From: Hyalomma asiaticum
Taxonomy: Eukaryota > Arthropoda > Arachnida > Ixodida > Ixodidae
Assembly: GCA_013339685.2 (NCBI GenBank)
Contig: CM023486.1
Location: forward strand, 46,032,955 to 46,096,954
DNA length: 64,000 nucleotides
Direction of reading: 5' to 3'
Positions 1-9,537 of the stretch are shown here, piece by piece. The notes beneath the pieces are model-generated. The model did no database searches, had not been told where the DNA came from, and saw only the letters and a list, made by a program, of their open reading frames with translations. The position numbers were made by a program, and so were the translations under genes. How positions within the stretch are numbered: position 1 is the first letter of the stretch; every line of letters begins with the position of its first letter.

Positions 1-2351
1 CTGTGCTTGGTGCACGTTTCGGTGTCGTAATCTAACGGAAGATGGCGCAATCGTGTCTACGTAATGAAGTAGTACTGCGTTTCCTTACGTTTTAATACGC
101 TTCAGCGCAAGATGATTGTGAGCTTGTCTACACAGTCGATATGTGGCGACATTAACAGCTGGAGGAGGAGCGAGGAAAGGAGGAAAGACCGGAAGGTTAG
201 CCATTGCTGAGACCGGCTGGCTACCCTGTTAACGGCGAAAGTGGTGAGGGGAATGAAGGATAATAGAAAGGAGACCCGACAAGGAAGAAGAAAAATAGGG
301 AAAGATAAAGACAAAAAAAAAAAACAACCCGCGGAACTGCTTCATGTCTGTCGCTTAGACCACTCGTCCTTACAAATCGCAACCACGCGTTCAGCGCTTT
401 CCGTGCTTACGATGGTCCTGGCCACTGTCCCAAGAGTCGTTGCTTGGACAGAGGGCGGCTGTCAAGTCTCTATAGAGCAGCGGTAAGTTCTCTCTCCTAG
501 GGCCACAATATTAACAACTCACCTCGGCACTTGCGGTGTAAATCAACAGTTGTCTACTTATTTTGCTTTCCCTAATGTTCACGTAAGCACCGCGCGGCGT
601 ATCCCATCCGCACGATTTGAACTATTGCGCGCCTGAATTGGCTTCTCGTCTCGTATTGGTCCCATCACCGTGGGTACTTACCGGTGGCACGGCAGCCGTG
701 CTCGTTCTGCTGCTTAATTACTGCGGCGGCCACGAGGGACCGCCACATGTTGGCGCCAGGTAGTGTTACTCTATATGCTACCGTAGATATACAGTAACTC
801 TAGCGCCAGGCTTGTCATCGCCCAGAAAGTGCTCGCACACACCAAAGAAATGCTCAAGGTCATCGCTTTCTGATATAACTTCTTTCTCTCCGCCGGGATG
901 ACACAAAAGAGAAACGTTCAAATCTCTGCGACATATCCCTGCGGCACCGCTCATGCTTGACGGAACAGGTTCGCAAAAGTATTTGTGGCAAGCGGCTCAA
1001 GAGGCAGTATATACACCCGCAGCGATATCATTCTAGATCAAGGCAGACCAGTGAGCATGGCCTTATTCCAGAGTCGCGATATACGATACCAACCTGCAGG
1101 AAATTCAGGCTTCACAATGAAAGTGCGCACAGTTCGGTGCTGGACAAACATACGATGGAGTTGATGCAGGCCTCCTAAAATGAATTAAGCATAAACTGTT
1201 TGCGAAGCCAGTGAAAAACTAGGCCGGCCAGCTTTGGATCCACCCCACAGACACCCCCCTCCCCCTTCGATATCGTGCGGTGACATTCCCTTATGAAGAT
1301 CATGTGCTGTCAGAGCGTAAGCGAGCGTGGTCACGTCACCGCAATGCAATATTCTGGAGTTATCATGCGGTCAGATGACTTTTCGTACCGCTCATGTACA
1401 CGCCGGGCGTGCTTACGGACCCGCGAGAGGCAAACTTAAAATGCCTTCGCATTATAATCTCACAGATGAAAATCGCAACGAGCTCTACGAAACATCAGGG
1501 ACATCAAGCCTTTTTCAGCCTATTTTTCTCTAAAGGACTGTTAATACAATAAGCAGCCGAAAACATAAAGGAAAATTTGAATGTCACGGTGGAACAATGG
1601 CTAATGCGCTTTTTCGAAACTTCGGAGCCGTCACAACGAACTAGACTGTCAGCCTGAGGTTAACTATAGTGCGCTTGTTTGGACTGTTAGAAAGATTGGC
1701 TTTTGCGTCTCACGCTTCCAGCTGCCGTATTCACTCATGCGAACAAATCTCTTACAGGAAAGTACTGAAGGCAACGCATAACGTATTCGTATTGTGTTGT
1801 GAAGACGGTGTTGCAAGTTTCAGTTACATGTTTGCTAATGTATGTTGACCAAAATTTTTCTTGCGAAGGTGATCTCCTCATTTCCGAGGAACGAAACGTA
1901 TAAAATAACAAACTGTACTTTATTGTTGAATAGACCTTTTTCTTTTCAATCTGTTTCATGTGTATCGTTTGTCATCGAAAGAAGGGTAGCAAGCACCAGT
2001 AATGCAGCAACCTCCATACGCATAATAATTAAAATACAACAAACAACACAACACAACATAACAAAACATCCCGAAGACTTAACGTCTTCTTATTTACAAT
2101 AGCTGAACAAAGGCGTAGCCAATGAACGTCGTCTTGAAACACGCGACTTCCGTGTGAGCTAAACTTGACATTCATTCTTGCCTTTGCCGATGTTGAAACA
2201 GGCTAAATAAGACATGTGACATTATCTCGACTGGTGCGCAGCACTAGCACGCGCCGCTCGGTCAGCGTCCTTACTTCACGCTGATATTGTTTGATAAATG
2301 CCAGACGTCGATATGAGCTGAAAAGGATGCGTCGCTACTAAATAGCTCTCA
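1..2351. other. No recognisable gene
   Basis: I see no open frame with recognisable motifs, no tRNA-like box pair and no clear repeat structure here. The short frames (under 90 codons) look like chance. Composition is mixed, with AT-rich patches around 1900-2100. Confidence 0.6.
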
Positions 2352-2592
2352 GCCCCCGCCACGGTGGTCCAGTGGGTATGACACTTGGCTACTGATGAGA
2401 ATACCGCGCGATCGAATCGTGGTCATGCGGCTACATTTTGATGGAGGCGAAATGTTGGGACCTGTGTAGTGTGCGATGTCGGTGCATGTTAAGGAACCCC
2501 GGGGTGGTCTAAATTTCCAGAGCTCTCTACTACGGCGTCTTTCATATTCAGGTCATGGTTTCGGGACGTAAAACCACAGAAATTATTATTAT
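2352..2592 (+). mobile_element. tRNA-derived SINE (Ruka-like), near full length
   Basis: The copy starts with the family's head (CCCGCCACGGTGG, then a degenerate Pol III A box). A B-box-like GATCGAATCG follows near 2412. The conserved body comes next: GATGGAGGCGAAATGTTG, a GTGCATGTTAAGGAACCCC segment, GGTGGTCTAAATTTCC, and the end CGGGACGTAAAACC. A short ATT run closes it. The same body recurs throughout the window on both strands, so the family call rests on internal comparison. Non-autonomous; no coding potential. Confidence 0.85.
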
Positions 2593-3350
2593 TACCGCGC
2601 TAAGCAGCGTGAACCTTGCGCATTTTGCGCCGTCAAGTAACAATTGGTCCAGCACAGTGGCATCAAGCAAGCGCTTTCCTTTCGGCACTCGCGGGCGCAT
2701 GCGCGAGGGCATTGCCGGCGTTGCGACGATATGCGTGGCGCCTGAAACGAACCAGGCGCTGAAGGTGCTGCTACGCAGTAGAAACATACGCTAGAAACAC
2801 CATCGCCGACACGCGCAATATATAGTCGGCTAGGCAGCGACAGCACCGCGCCCTCTCCGGCGGAACTTTGTATAAGCACGGGCCTCTTCTGTGGAAGGCT
2901 GCTCGAAGACCCGCGTCCGTAACAGGATCCACGTCTGCCGTGGCGAGCCACGTGAAAAACGCACCACCTACAAACACGGGCCTCCTCGTCGGAAGCCAGC
3001 TCGAGATCCTGGCCCGCTGGCAGCTTCAGCGCTGCCAGCGCAGTAGTACTTCGCTAGCGTTGAGAACTTTGCGCCATCTTGTGATGAAGTACAGCCTCCA
3101 TGGCAACTCGAAATGCTATTTATAAAATGCGCGCCACTAACGGCGTGGGCAAGGCTGCTCCGTGGCGTAATTGTCTCGCAGCGCTGGGCCAGGCGCTCCT
3201 TTGGTAACCGAGCGGATCCACCTTCGGATCCACGTTCGGGCATTGTTTTTCTTAGTGGTTTGGATTTATATACACATATTACATATACGGGGCATGACGG
3301 CGCCGGCGGAAACGTTGTTGAAGTGTCCATACAATGGCTATCGCAATGAA
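2593..3350 (+). repeat. Unclassified interspersed repeat, copy 1
   Basis: This segment shares blocks with 16200-16765. The blocks include GGCATCAAGC(A/G)AGCGCTTTCCTT, GAGGGCATTGCCGGCGTTGCGA, and a common end, GTGTCCATACAAT followed by CTATCGCAAT. Inside copy 1 a roughly 40-bp stretch starting CACGGGCCTC is duplicated about 100 bp apart (about 2877 and 2976). No coding motif or terminal repeat identifies its class. It may be a SINE-like or DNA-element derivative with a characteristic 3' end. Confidence 0.6.
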
Positions 3351-3799
3351 GGGAAACACGGCCGCAAGACGTTTAAATATGTAGCATGTATTCTGGCTCC
3401 CACTGAACCGTTCGAACAAATTGAGTTACAAGCTGCAAAACAATAGGCGTGGCTCTGCTATCTCCAACAACAGTGGAGCTGTGGGTGTTTAGCAAAGGAT
3501 CAACGATTTTTTAGGAAAACCATACCTTACTTTTCTTGCGCTATATAAGCCCCCTTTCCTCTCTCTCTCTCTTTCTGTCAGTTTTTCTTTCCCTCGCCCA
3601 TAGCATGTTGTTACAACCGTTGGTACAATGCATCACGTGTTTCCCATAAATGCATTTACTGCAAGCGTGGGTGCACAGCCTAACAACCAGAAAATTCTGG
3701 CGAATTATTTGCAAACTGTCAGCTGTGCTCGTTTCAGAGAGCATCAGACATGTGGGATCAGAGGTCGCAGCATACAGATAAATATACATATTGCCCGCT

Positions 3800-5440
3800 C
3801 AGTTCTGGAGTGCGTATCAGATAGCTATAATCAGATTGCTCTTATCCAAACTGATTTTGCCGAAGTATTTGATAAAATAAGCCACGATATTCTTTTTGAG
3901 TTTCTCGGTCACATAAATATCGGGAACATTCTGCTTAAGGGAATTACGATGTGCCAAAGTAGCGGGAGAACTCGCCTAATCGTAAATTGTTTTCTCTCAG
4001 CTCCTATTCGTATTCGCTCATCTATGAGACAAGGATGTCAGCTTTCACCATTCCTTTTCGCTCTTTAGTTAGAACATTCGTGCCTCAGTGTAATTACCCA
4101 AGATACGGTCGCAGGTTTTAATTATGTTAATTCATGCATAAACGTCCTTGCTGCTATGGGTGATGTTGCATTTGTATGCGCTGATAAGAGGAGTGTGGAA
4201 GAAGTCATGCGTCTAACGCAGTCATTTTGTTCTGCTACCGGTGCCTCAGTGAACCTTGAGCTGGTTTGGTAAGTGGGCAGGCACTCCAGCAAGCATGCCG
4301 GTAATCGCTGGGGCAATGGCGCTGTGCGTAATCTAGGTGTTCCCCTGCACCAATTCGCAACAGCAACCCACGTTGGACGGAATGTGGCGTCGAACTTCGC
4401 CACGCATCTGTGCCTTGGGGAGGGAGGGACCTTTCCATCCTTGCAAAAGCGGCGGTCTTAAAAACCTTTCTGGCTGCCAGGTTAATTTATGTGCTTCAGG
4501 TCTCTCACTCATCGAGGAAAAAATATTCAATTATTTCGCGGAATATTCGCCCGTTTCGTCTGGCGCTCTGGGTATGAGGCTATGAGGCAAGACAAGTTAT
4601 TTCTGCCACTCGAAAAGGGCGGTGTTGGACTTGCACAACTGTTTATATGACAGTTAGTCACGCGTTTTCTGTAGTTCCGTGATGTTACGCATCCGTTTCT
4701 AAGAGCGGTGCTTCAATGCCACGTCTCATTGTTCACTATATGGGTTTTTCGAATTTCGAAAGGTTGCGATATCATTTCTTTAGGCAGGATTTTCAATAAC
4801 TTGTTTCTTTAGCTTAATCCGGAGGGAGTTGGTGCGGGATGTTCTTGATGTGTGTTTTTCTATGCCCCTTTATCGAAGTATGTTTGGAAATCGCCCTCCA
4901 TCTGATGTTTTGACAAGCATCAAAAATGTACGAGTATTCGGGAGCAAAGACTTTCTTCCTTAAACTGCACACGGGTACTCTTCCTGTAAAGACATGACAA
5001 GAAACTACAGGGTGCTTTGTTCCCCTGGGACACCCATTGCAGATAGCGCACACTGGAAAATGTGGCTGATCCTTCTGTGAACGGAATCGGTATAACACGA
5101 AAGTGAAATGTGTCTTCGCATAGGTAGCTGAATATTTATTGTTACATCGAGGTGAAATTGCCCACTGCTATCGGTGTTTCGCTGGTGCGGCACTGTTTGA
5201 CGTGGAATGACCCATGTTCACTCCTCCATGACTTTAAGGGCCTTTGTGGGAACAGAAGTATTTTACGCAATAAATGGACGCAGTCGACGCTAAATGCCGC
5301 GCGATAAAGATATGGAGCATATTGCGCCACATTGTCCCGTCCACATCATTACCGTGCTTGGGCGTCTAATGCAGCAGTGTTCTTGTTGCCAGCACGCTCG
5401 AAGAGTTGTCGGCGGGGAGCGTACCCACGACGAAAAGTGA
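3800..5440 (+). pseudogene. Decayed L1/Tx1-like LINE reverse transcriptase and C-terminal region
   Basis: From about 3835 the frame reads QTDFAEVFDKISHDILFEFL, the first catalytic RT block. MRQGCQLSPFLFAL follows and then a stop at 4066. Beyond the stop come VMRLTQSFCSATGASVNLEL (4205-4265), a thumb-like LGVPLHQFATATH (about 4335), LPLEKGGVGLAQL (about 4600) and further LINE-like fragments in several frames to about 5440. The YADD box, expected near 4160, reads AAMGDV, so the catalytic aspartate pair is broken. Stops and frameshifts are frequent. The clade assignment is tentative, from the spacing and wording of the blocks after the box. There is no endonuclease, so the copy is 5' truncated. 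Confidence 0.65.
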
Positions 5441-5764
5441 CCGATGCTCTGCCACTGCGATGTAGGCGCACATACGCTAGAAGCTGTACGAGCGCGGCTA
5501 TGTTCTTTCTTATCGCGCTTCTTTCTGATTCCCGCGCGGTCCCGCAAGCGTGCATCGAGGCGGACATTGGTACGCGCCTGGAATGGTGCCATCATCCAGG
5601 AGTGGCGAGGTGCAGCTGCAGTGATTCACTTCGCTTCTCCTAGATGGCGGCACCGTTCCAAGCAACACGCTGGATGCGCGCGTGCTGAGCCGAAGGAGAG
5701 CGTCGAACGGAGTGGAATAAGAAGGAATACAAGGCGCGTTCGCACAGTTCCCAGCGTGTGCGCC

Positions 5765-5840
5765 GTTAGCGCAGTGGTAGAGCACCGGCCAGCTCTCGTG
5801 GTGGAGCGAGCGGATGTGAGTTCAATTCCCAGAGCATGAA
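5765..5840 (+). repeat. tRNA-like sequence (degenerate, probably SINE or promoter relic)
   Basis: TAGCGCAGTGGTAGAGC fits a Pol III A box and tRNA D-arm, and TGAGTTCAATTCCC about 50 bases later fits a B box/T-arm. Acceptor and anticodon stems do not pair convincingly, so this is not offered as a functional tRNA. It lies directly before the TIR element starting at 5849. Confidence 0.45.
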
Positions 5841-5848
5841 CATGTTTT

Positions 5849-6387
5849 AGGGGCGAAGCTCCTCTTAGTCTAACCTTGTCAGGCGTCAGTCGTCAGGCGT
5901 CAGGCGTAACCCGCGTGCCTCCCGGCACGCGCTCGCCCTCGGCGTTCGCCTCGGCGCGTGCCTCTCTCTCTCTCTCTCTCCCGGCGCTGCCTCCCGGCGC
6001 GTGCCTCTGCTGTCTTGTGTGAGAGAGAGAGACAGAGAGAGAGCGAAAGGCGCGCGTTGGCTATGGAAACGCTCTTTCTTAGAGGAACGCTGTACCAGCT
6101 CGCAAAGAAGGAGAACGCGCCTTCACCCGCGAGAGACAACGTAGGCGCAGGCAGCGTCTCCTAGCGAGTTTCTTGATTGAGAAATACCGACTGCTCGCGT
6201 TGGAGAAGCGTTCACCGGCAACCCATATATATGTATATATATAGGCACTGGATCTTGACTTGCAATGAAATGCCGGTGGGAGATTTCACTTGTGCATAGT
6301 TGAACCATGAGGATTCGTAGCTTGCGCGTTAACTAAATTAATCCAGAACTCGGCACGATCTACGATGAACCTACCGAGCTTCGCCCA
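5849..6387 (+). mobile_element. Non-autonomous TIR element, copy 1
   Basis: The left end AGGGGCGAAGCTCC (5849-5862) is matched by an inverted right end containing GAGCTTCGCCC (6376-6386). The interior from about 6124 to 6320 is nearly identical to 32791-32985 of copy 2, including GAGACAACGT, TTTCTTGATTGAGAAATACC and GCCGGTGGGAGATTTCACTT. The left third is GC-rich with short CT and GA runs and repeated CAGGCGT units at 5880-5908. No transposase is present. This is probably a MITE, or the end of a larger DNA element. Confidence 0.65.
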
Positions 6388-6883
6388 CTCACCATCATTG
6401 ACTCCGTGGATATGCTGTAATTTTTTTCCTTATTGTTTCTTCTTTCCTGCTCTTACCTGTTAATTTTACTGCATCATATCCGCCGCGGTAGCGACGTATG
6501 GGGTCGTGGTGGATCGCGGCATAAAAGACTTTCGTGATAAAAAGGACATTAATGTTACCCCAACGAACATCCGGTACCTTCACGTGAGAAAAGACAAAAA
6601 CTTACCGCATAATCTAATCTTTCTCTGTGGCCTGCATAATCTCTGGAGAGCAAGAATGGCAGATCGGCATGCTGAACCACTACAAAAACGAGAAATATCT
6701 TCCAAGAACAAATAGTTCTGGTTCGGAGCATGTAATATACGAGAGCTCTCGTGACAATCTTTACTATAGATAGCTTCGCATCCTTGACACGCGTTTTAAT
6801 GTGCCTGACTACTTAATTTCCAAATGCTTGTGTATACAGCGTTTTCTTTTTCTTCCCCGTAATAAAAACAAGAAAGTGGGATG
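6388..6883. other. No recognisable gene
   Basis: Past the right end of the TIR element I see only unassigned AT-rich sequence, with no repeat or coding motif. Confidence 0.6.
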
Positions 6884-7042
6884 TATAGCTTTGTGGGTAT
6901 GAGGCTAGCTTTCGGACCATGGGTACTTGGGTTCGAATGCCATCTCTCCAAGAATTTTCATTTTGTTACCTTTCTTCCTTCTTCTAGAGGGTTGAGTGGC
7001 AAACACGGGCCCGCATTTCGCTTCCGCGCAACATGAGACTCT

Positions 7043-7099
<57 letters not shown>

Positions 7100-7115
7100 T
7101 TTTTTTCTTTTTTGG
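6884..7115 (+). mobile_element. tRNA-like SINE with CTTT-rich tail
   Basis: TATAGCTTTGTGGGTATGAGG resembles an A box and CTTGGGTTCGAATGCC (about 6928-6943) is a good B box, at tRNA-like spacing. About 90 bases later a pure CTTT array runs from about 7041 to 7100 and ends in T-rich sequence. The same plan, tRNA-like head plus CTTT tail, recurs inverted at 13836-14040 and 20905-21180. Confidence 0.55.
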
Positions 7116-8196
7116 TTTGTAGGAAAAGTCCTTTCTGTAGCCTTTAAAGGCGCCGAGCGTGACACTCTCCCAACGAGAGGTGCGAAAACTAGAAAGGACG
7201 CCTGTTTCGCACTCTTTATAATTCGTAGTTCACAGTCCTCGCCTCGACGCGGACGTTTTCCATCAGGGTCGAGTGTAAGAGCCGATCCACTCTTCCCTTT
7301 TGGACAACCCGATGCTTTTCTTTCTTTTCGTCAGAAGGTTGAAGGCATTACTGAGTAAACGCCACGCCACTTCCTTTTCGATTGCGAGTAGGAAGACGAC
7401 CTAAGCAAGAGCGCGACCTCTCTGTCCCTCTCTCTCTCTCTTCCATCTCGGCGAAGATGCTGACAAATGAACGATCATTATGGCAAGGTGCTAAAACCAC
7501 CGTTTTAACAGCCAAGCACTGTGGCTATACGGCAGTAAAACGAATCTGCTTAAGACGAGCGGGCTACCTTTACGCCATTAGTGTCTCACAGATGCGCACA
7601 CTACCATGGTTCTTTATATCTAATGTATAACTCAAATTATTCCTTTGCTGGTGAAAACGAAAAGTTCCTTTATAAGGTCGCTATCGATATAAGTGTTTCT
7701 GTTCACAATGCAACCTCTGCGCATGTGTTCAATTATGCCAAGGCACTCTCACGTGCTCTCCCGGAATGACAAATTATTGCTTTGTTCACCGAAATAATAC
7801 AGAGCAGCTACCGCATCTGCCGGTCGCATTGTGCACGGCGTAGTCGACCCTCGCGTAAGCATAGATGTACATTACACAGCTAGTGCAGTTGGACAATTTT
7901 TGTGAGGTATTAAAGGTGGGGTTTGGTGAGGTCCCCACCAGACCTGTTGCAACCATGGAGTGGAATCGGTACCTCAATCGCGCTACGTCGCGTTAAATTA
8001 TTGCAGGAAAAATAGTTTCCTCCAGAGCAGAGAACCAACACTTCCTATATAAGCAAGCACATCCAAGCAATCGCGCTTAGAATTTGCAGAAATCTGTGCC
8101 AACGAAGGCGCATCTGAGATTCTGAGCACAGTGGAACATGGCTAATCATGTCTTGCTTAAAGTTCCAGATATACAGCCAGGAAATTTGACAAATGA
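7116..8196. other. No recognisable gene
   Basis: Unassigned sequence. Short frames of up to 120 codons arise mostly by running through the CTTT array or CT-rich DNA and carry no motif. Confidence 0.6.
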
Positions 8197-8199
8197 ACC

Positions 8200-8245
<46 letters not shown>

Positions 8246-8253
8246 TATTAATA

Positions 8254-8302
<49 letters not shown>
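8197..8302 (+). repeat. (ATT)n microsatellite abutting the LINE 5' end
   Basis: About 105 bases of ATT triplets with one interruption near 8241-8255. The LINE begins immediately after it. Its own 3' tail is also (ATT)n, so the array may be target sequence, or the tail of an older copy upstream. Confidence 0.9.
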
Positions 8303-8303
<1 letters not shown>

Positions 8304-8668
8304 GTGGGCCAGGCAGCGGCACTCCGGGCGAAATGCTCACCAAACCATTCGTCTTTGTGGTGCAGGTTGTGGCTGCCGTTTTCGGAACGCAAGCTGCTGA
8401 ATATGCCTCTGTTTTGACAGACCCGTCACATGACTGGAAGGATCATCACGGCATCGAGATTCGACTGCGTGGTCACCGTTGTCTTATCGAAGAAGCCATC
8501 CTTCCCTTTGTCCCGACTCCGACGCATGCGCCAACATCGGTGACGTCAGCGGCCTCGGACCTTCCAAAGGCTATAAGAAGCTGCGTACCTCCGTCGAACT
8601 TCAGTGGGCCAGGCAGCGGCACTCCGGGCGAAATGCTCACCAAACCATTCGTCTTTGTGGTGCAGGTT
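8303..8668 (+). repeat. 66-bp direct repeat of the LINE 5' end (8303-8368 and 8603-8668)
   Basis: The two segments are identical for 66 bases, from AGTGGGCCAGGCAGCGGCAC to GTGGTGCAGGTT, exactly 300 bp apart. Each includes an ATG 30 bases from its start (8333 and 8633). The intervening 234 bases hold a promoter-like cluster. The arrangement resembles tandem 5'-UTR monomers of some LINEs. Confidence 0.95.
8541..8605 (+). promoter_or_regulatory. Internal Pol II promoter candidate of the LINE
   Basis: TGACGTCA (8541-8548) matches a CRE site, CTATAAGAAG (8571-8580) a TATA-like box, and TCAGT (8601-8605) the arthropod initiator. The initiator A at 8603 lies 31 bases after the TATA T at 8572. It is also the first base of the inner 66-bp repeat, and the outer repeat starts with the same base directly after the ATT array. 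Assignment is by consensus and spacing only. Confidence 0.6.
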
Positions 8669-9520
8669 AGTTCCTACTTGCCTGCGCCATGTTACCGCAG
8701 TGATAACCGCTTTTTAGTGTTGCTGCCACGCCCACTTGGTAGCTTTTTCTCATGTGTTTGTATTTTTGGTGTGGATTTGTTAGTTTGCGGGGATATTGAG
8801 GCAAACCCTGGCCCTTCGGATAAAGAAATACTGCAGCAGCTTCTTTCAGGACAAAAAAACATGACTGATATGATGAACAGTGTCTTATCAAAACAAGAAA
8901 AAATCGAAAAAGAAGTTGCTAGCTTGACTGAAAGGATGAGTTCTGTCGAAATGCAGACAAAAGCTTCGATTGAACTGAAAACAGATGTAAACGATTTAAA
9001 GCAAAGAGCAACACAACTTGAGAAAGATTTGGAATTTGCGGTCAAGAAAATTGACGAGTTAGAGAACAGAAGTCGACGAAATAACTTGATTGTTTTTGGC
9101 CTGAGGGAAGAAGCTAATGAAACGTCTGCTGACCTTACTGAAATAATAAAAACGGACTTATTTGAAGGAAAGCTGGGAGTGAATGTCAGTGGCATAGAAA
9201 GATGTCACAGATTGGGAAAAAAGAATGGCAAAGAACGCCCAGTAATTATAAAAATACTCGATTACCGGGACAAGGTAGCTATTCTACAGAGGTGCTCCAA
9301 GCTGAAGGGCACCGAGCTGTCGATTAGTGAAGACTTTTCGGCTCGTGTTCGTGATATCCGAAAAAAATTGTGGCAAAGTTCGTCGCGTGAGCGCACAAAT
9401 GGATCTAAAGTGAAGTTAGTTCATGACAAAATAAGCATTGATGGAAAGATATTTTGTTGGGATGATGATAAGAATAAGAGATATAAGTTATCTAACCAAA
9501 TTAAGGCTCGGGGAAACTAG
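8633..9520 (+). CDS. LINE ORF1: 2A motif, coiled coil and RRM-like RNA-binding protein
   Basis: The predicted 295-aa protein is read from the inner ATG. The frame is also open to an outer ATG at 8333, adding 100 residues and repeating MLTKPFVFVVQV at residues 1-12 and 101-112. Residues 1-50 are hydrophobic and signal-like. DIEANPGP (residues 54-61, bases 8792-8815) matches the 2A consensus D(V/I)ExNPGP, which in known cases makes ribosomes skip the Gly-Pro bond. Residues about 62-147 are charged and heptad-like (coiled coil). Residues about 148-235 (NNLIVFGL, then ERCHRLGK, RPVIIKIL) resemble the RRM-like domain of L1 ORF1p, followed by a basic C-terminal domain. Skipping would release a roughly 235-aa protein starting with Pro61. 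Expected role: RNA chaperone coating the LINE RNA. The stop lies 17 bases before the ORF2 ATG. Confidence 0.85.
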   Translation: MLTKPFVFVVQVSSYLPAPCYRSDNRFLVLLPRPLGSFFSCVCIFGVDLLVCGDIEANPGPSDKEILQQLLSGQKNMTDMMNSVLSKQEKIEKEVASLTERMSSVEMQTKASIELKTDVNDLKQRATQLEKDLEFAVKKIDELENRSRRNNLIVFGLREEANETSADLTEIIKTDLFEGKLGVNVSGIERCHRLGKKNGKERPVIIKILDYRDKVAILQRCSKLKGTELSISEDFSARVRDIRKKLWQSSSRERTNGSKVKLVHDKISIDGKIFCWDDDKNKRYKLSNQIKARGN

Positions 9521-9537
9521 ATGAACGATGTTTAGTG

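Noticed and set aside
5761..5835. Functional tRNA gene
   Set aside because: The A and B boxes are good, but the acceptor and anticodon stems do not pair. It also sits next to a repeat.
5290..5839. Several overlapping Arg/Ala-rich frames of 90-131 codons
   Set aside because: They are GC-rich shadow frames on both strands, running from the decayed LINE into unassigned DNA, with no motif in any.
7382..7630. 82-codon frame as a small gene
   Set aside because: The CT-rich start and lack of any motif or repeat support make chance more likely.
8333..8632. Treating the outer ATG at 8333 as the only ORF1 start
   Set aside because: The inner ATG at 8633 has the same leader, lies just after a plausible initiator, and gives a size usual for such ORF1 proteins. 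The outer start is kept as an alternative.
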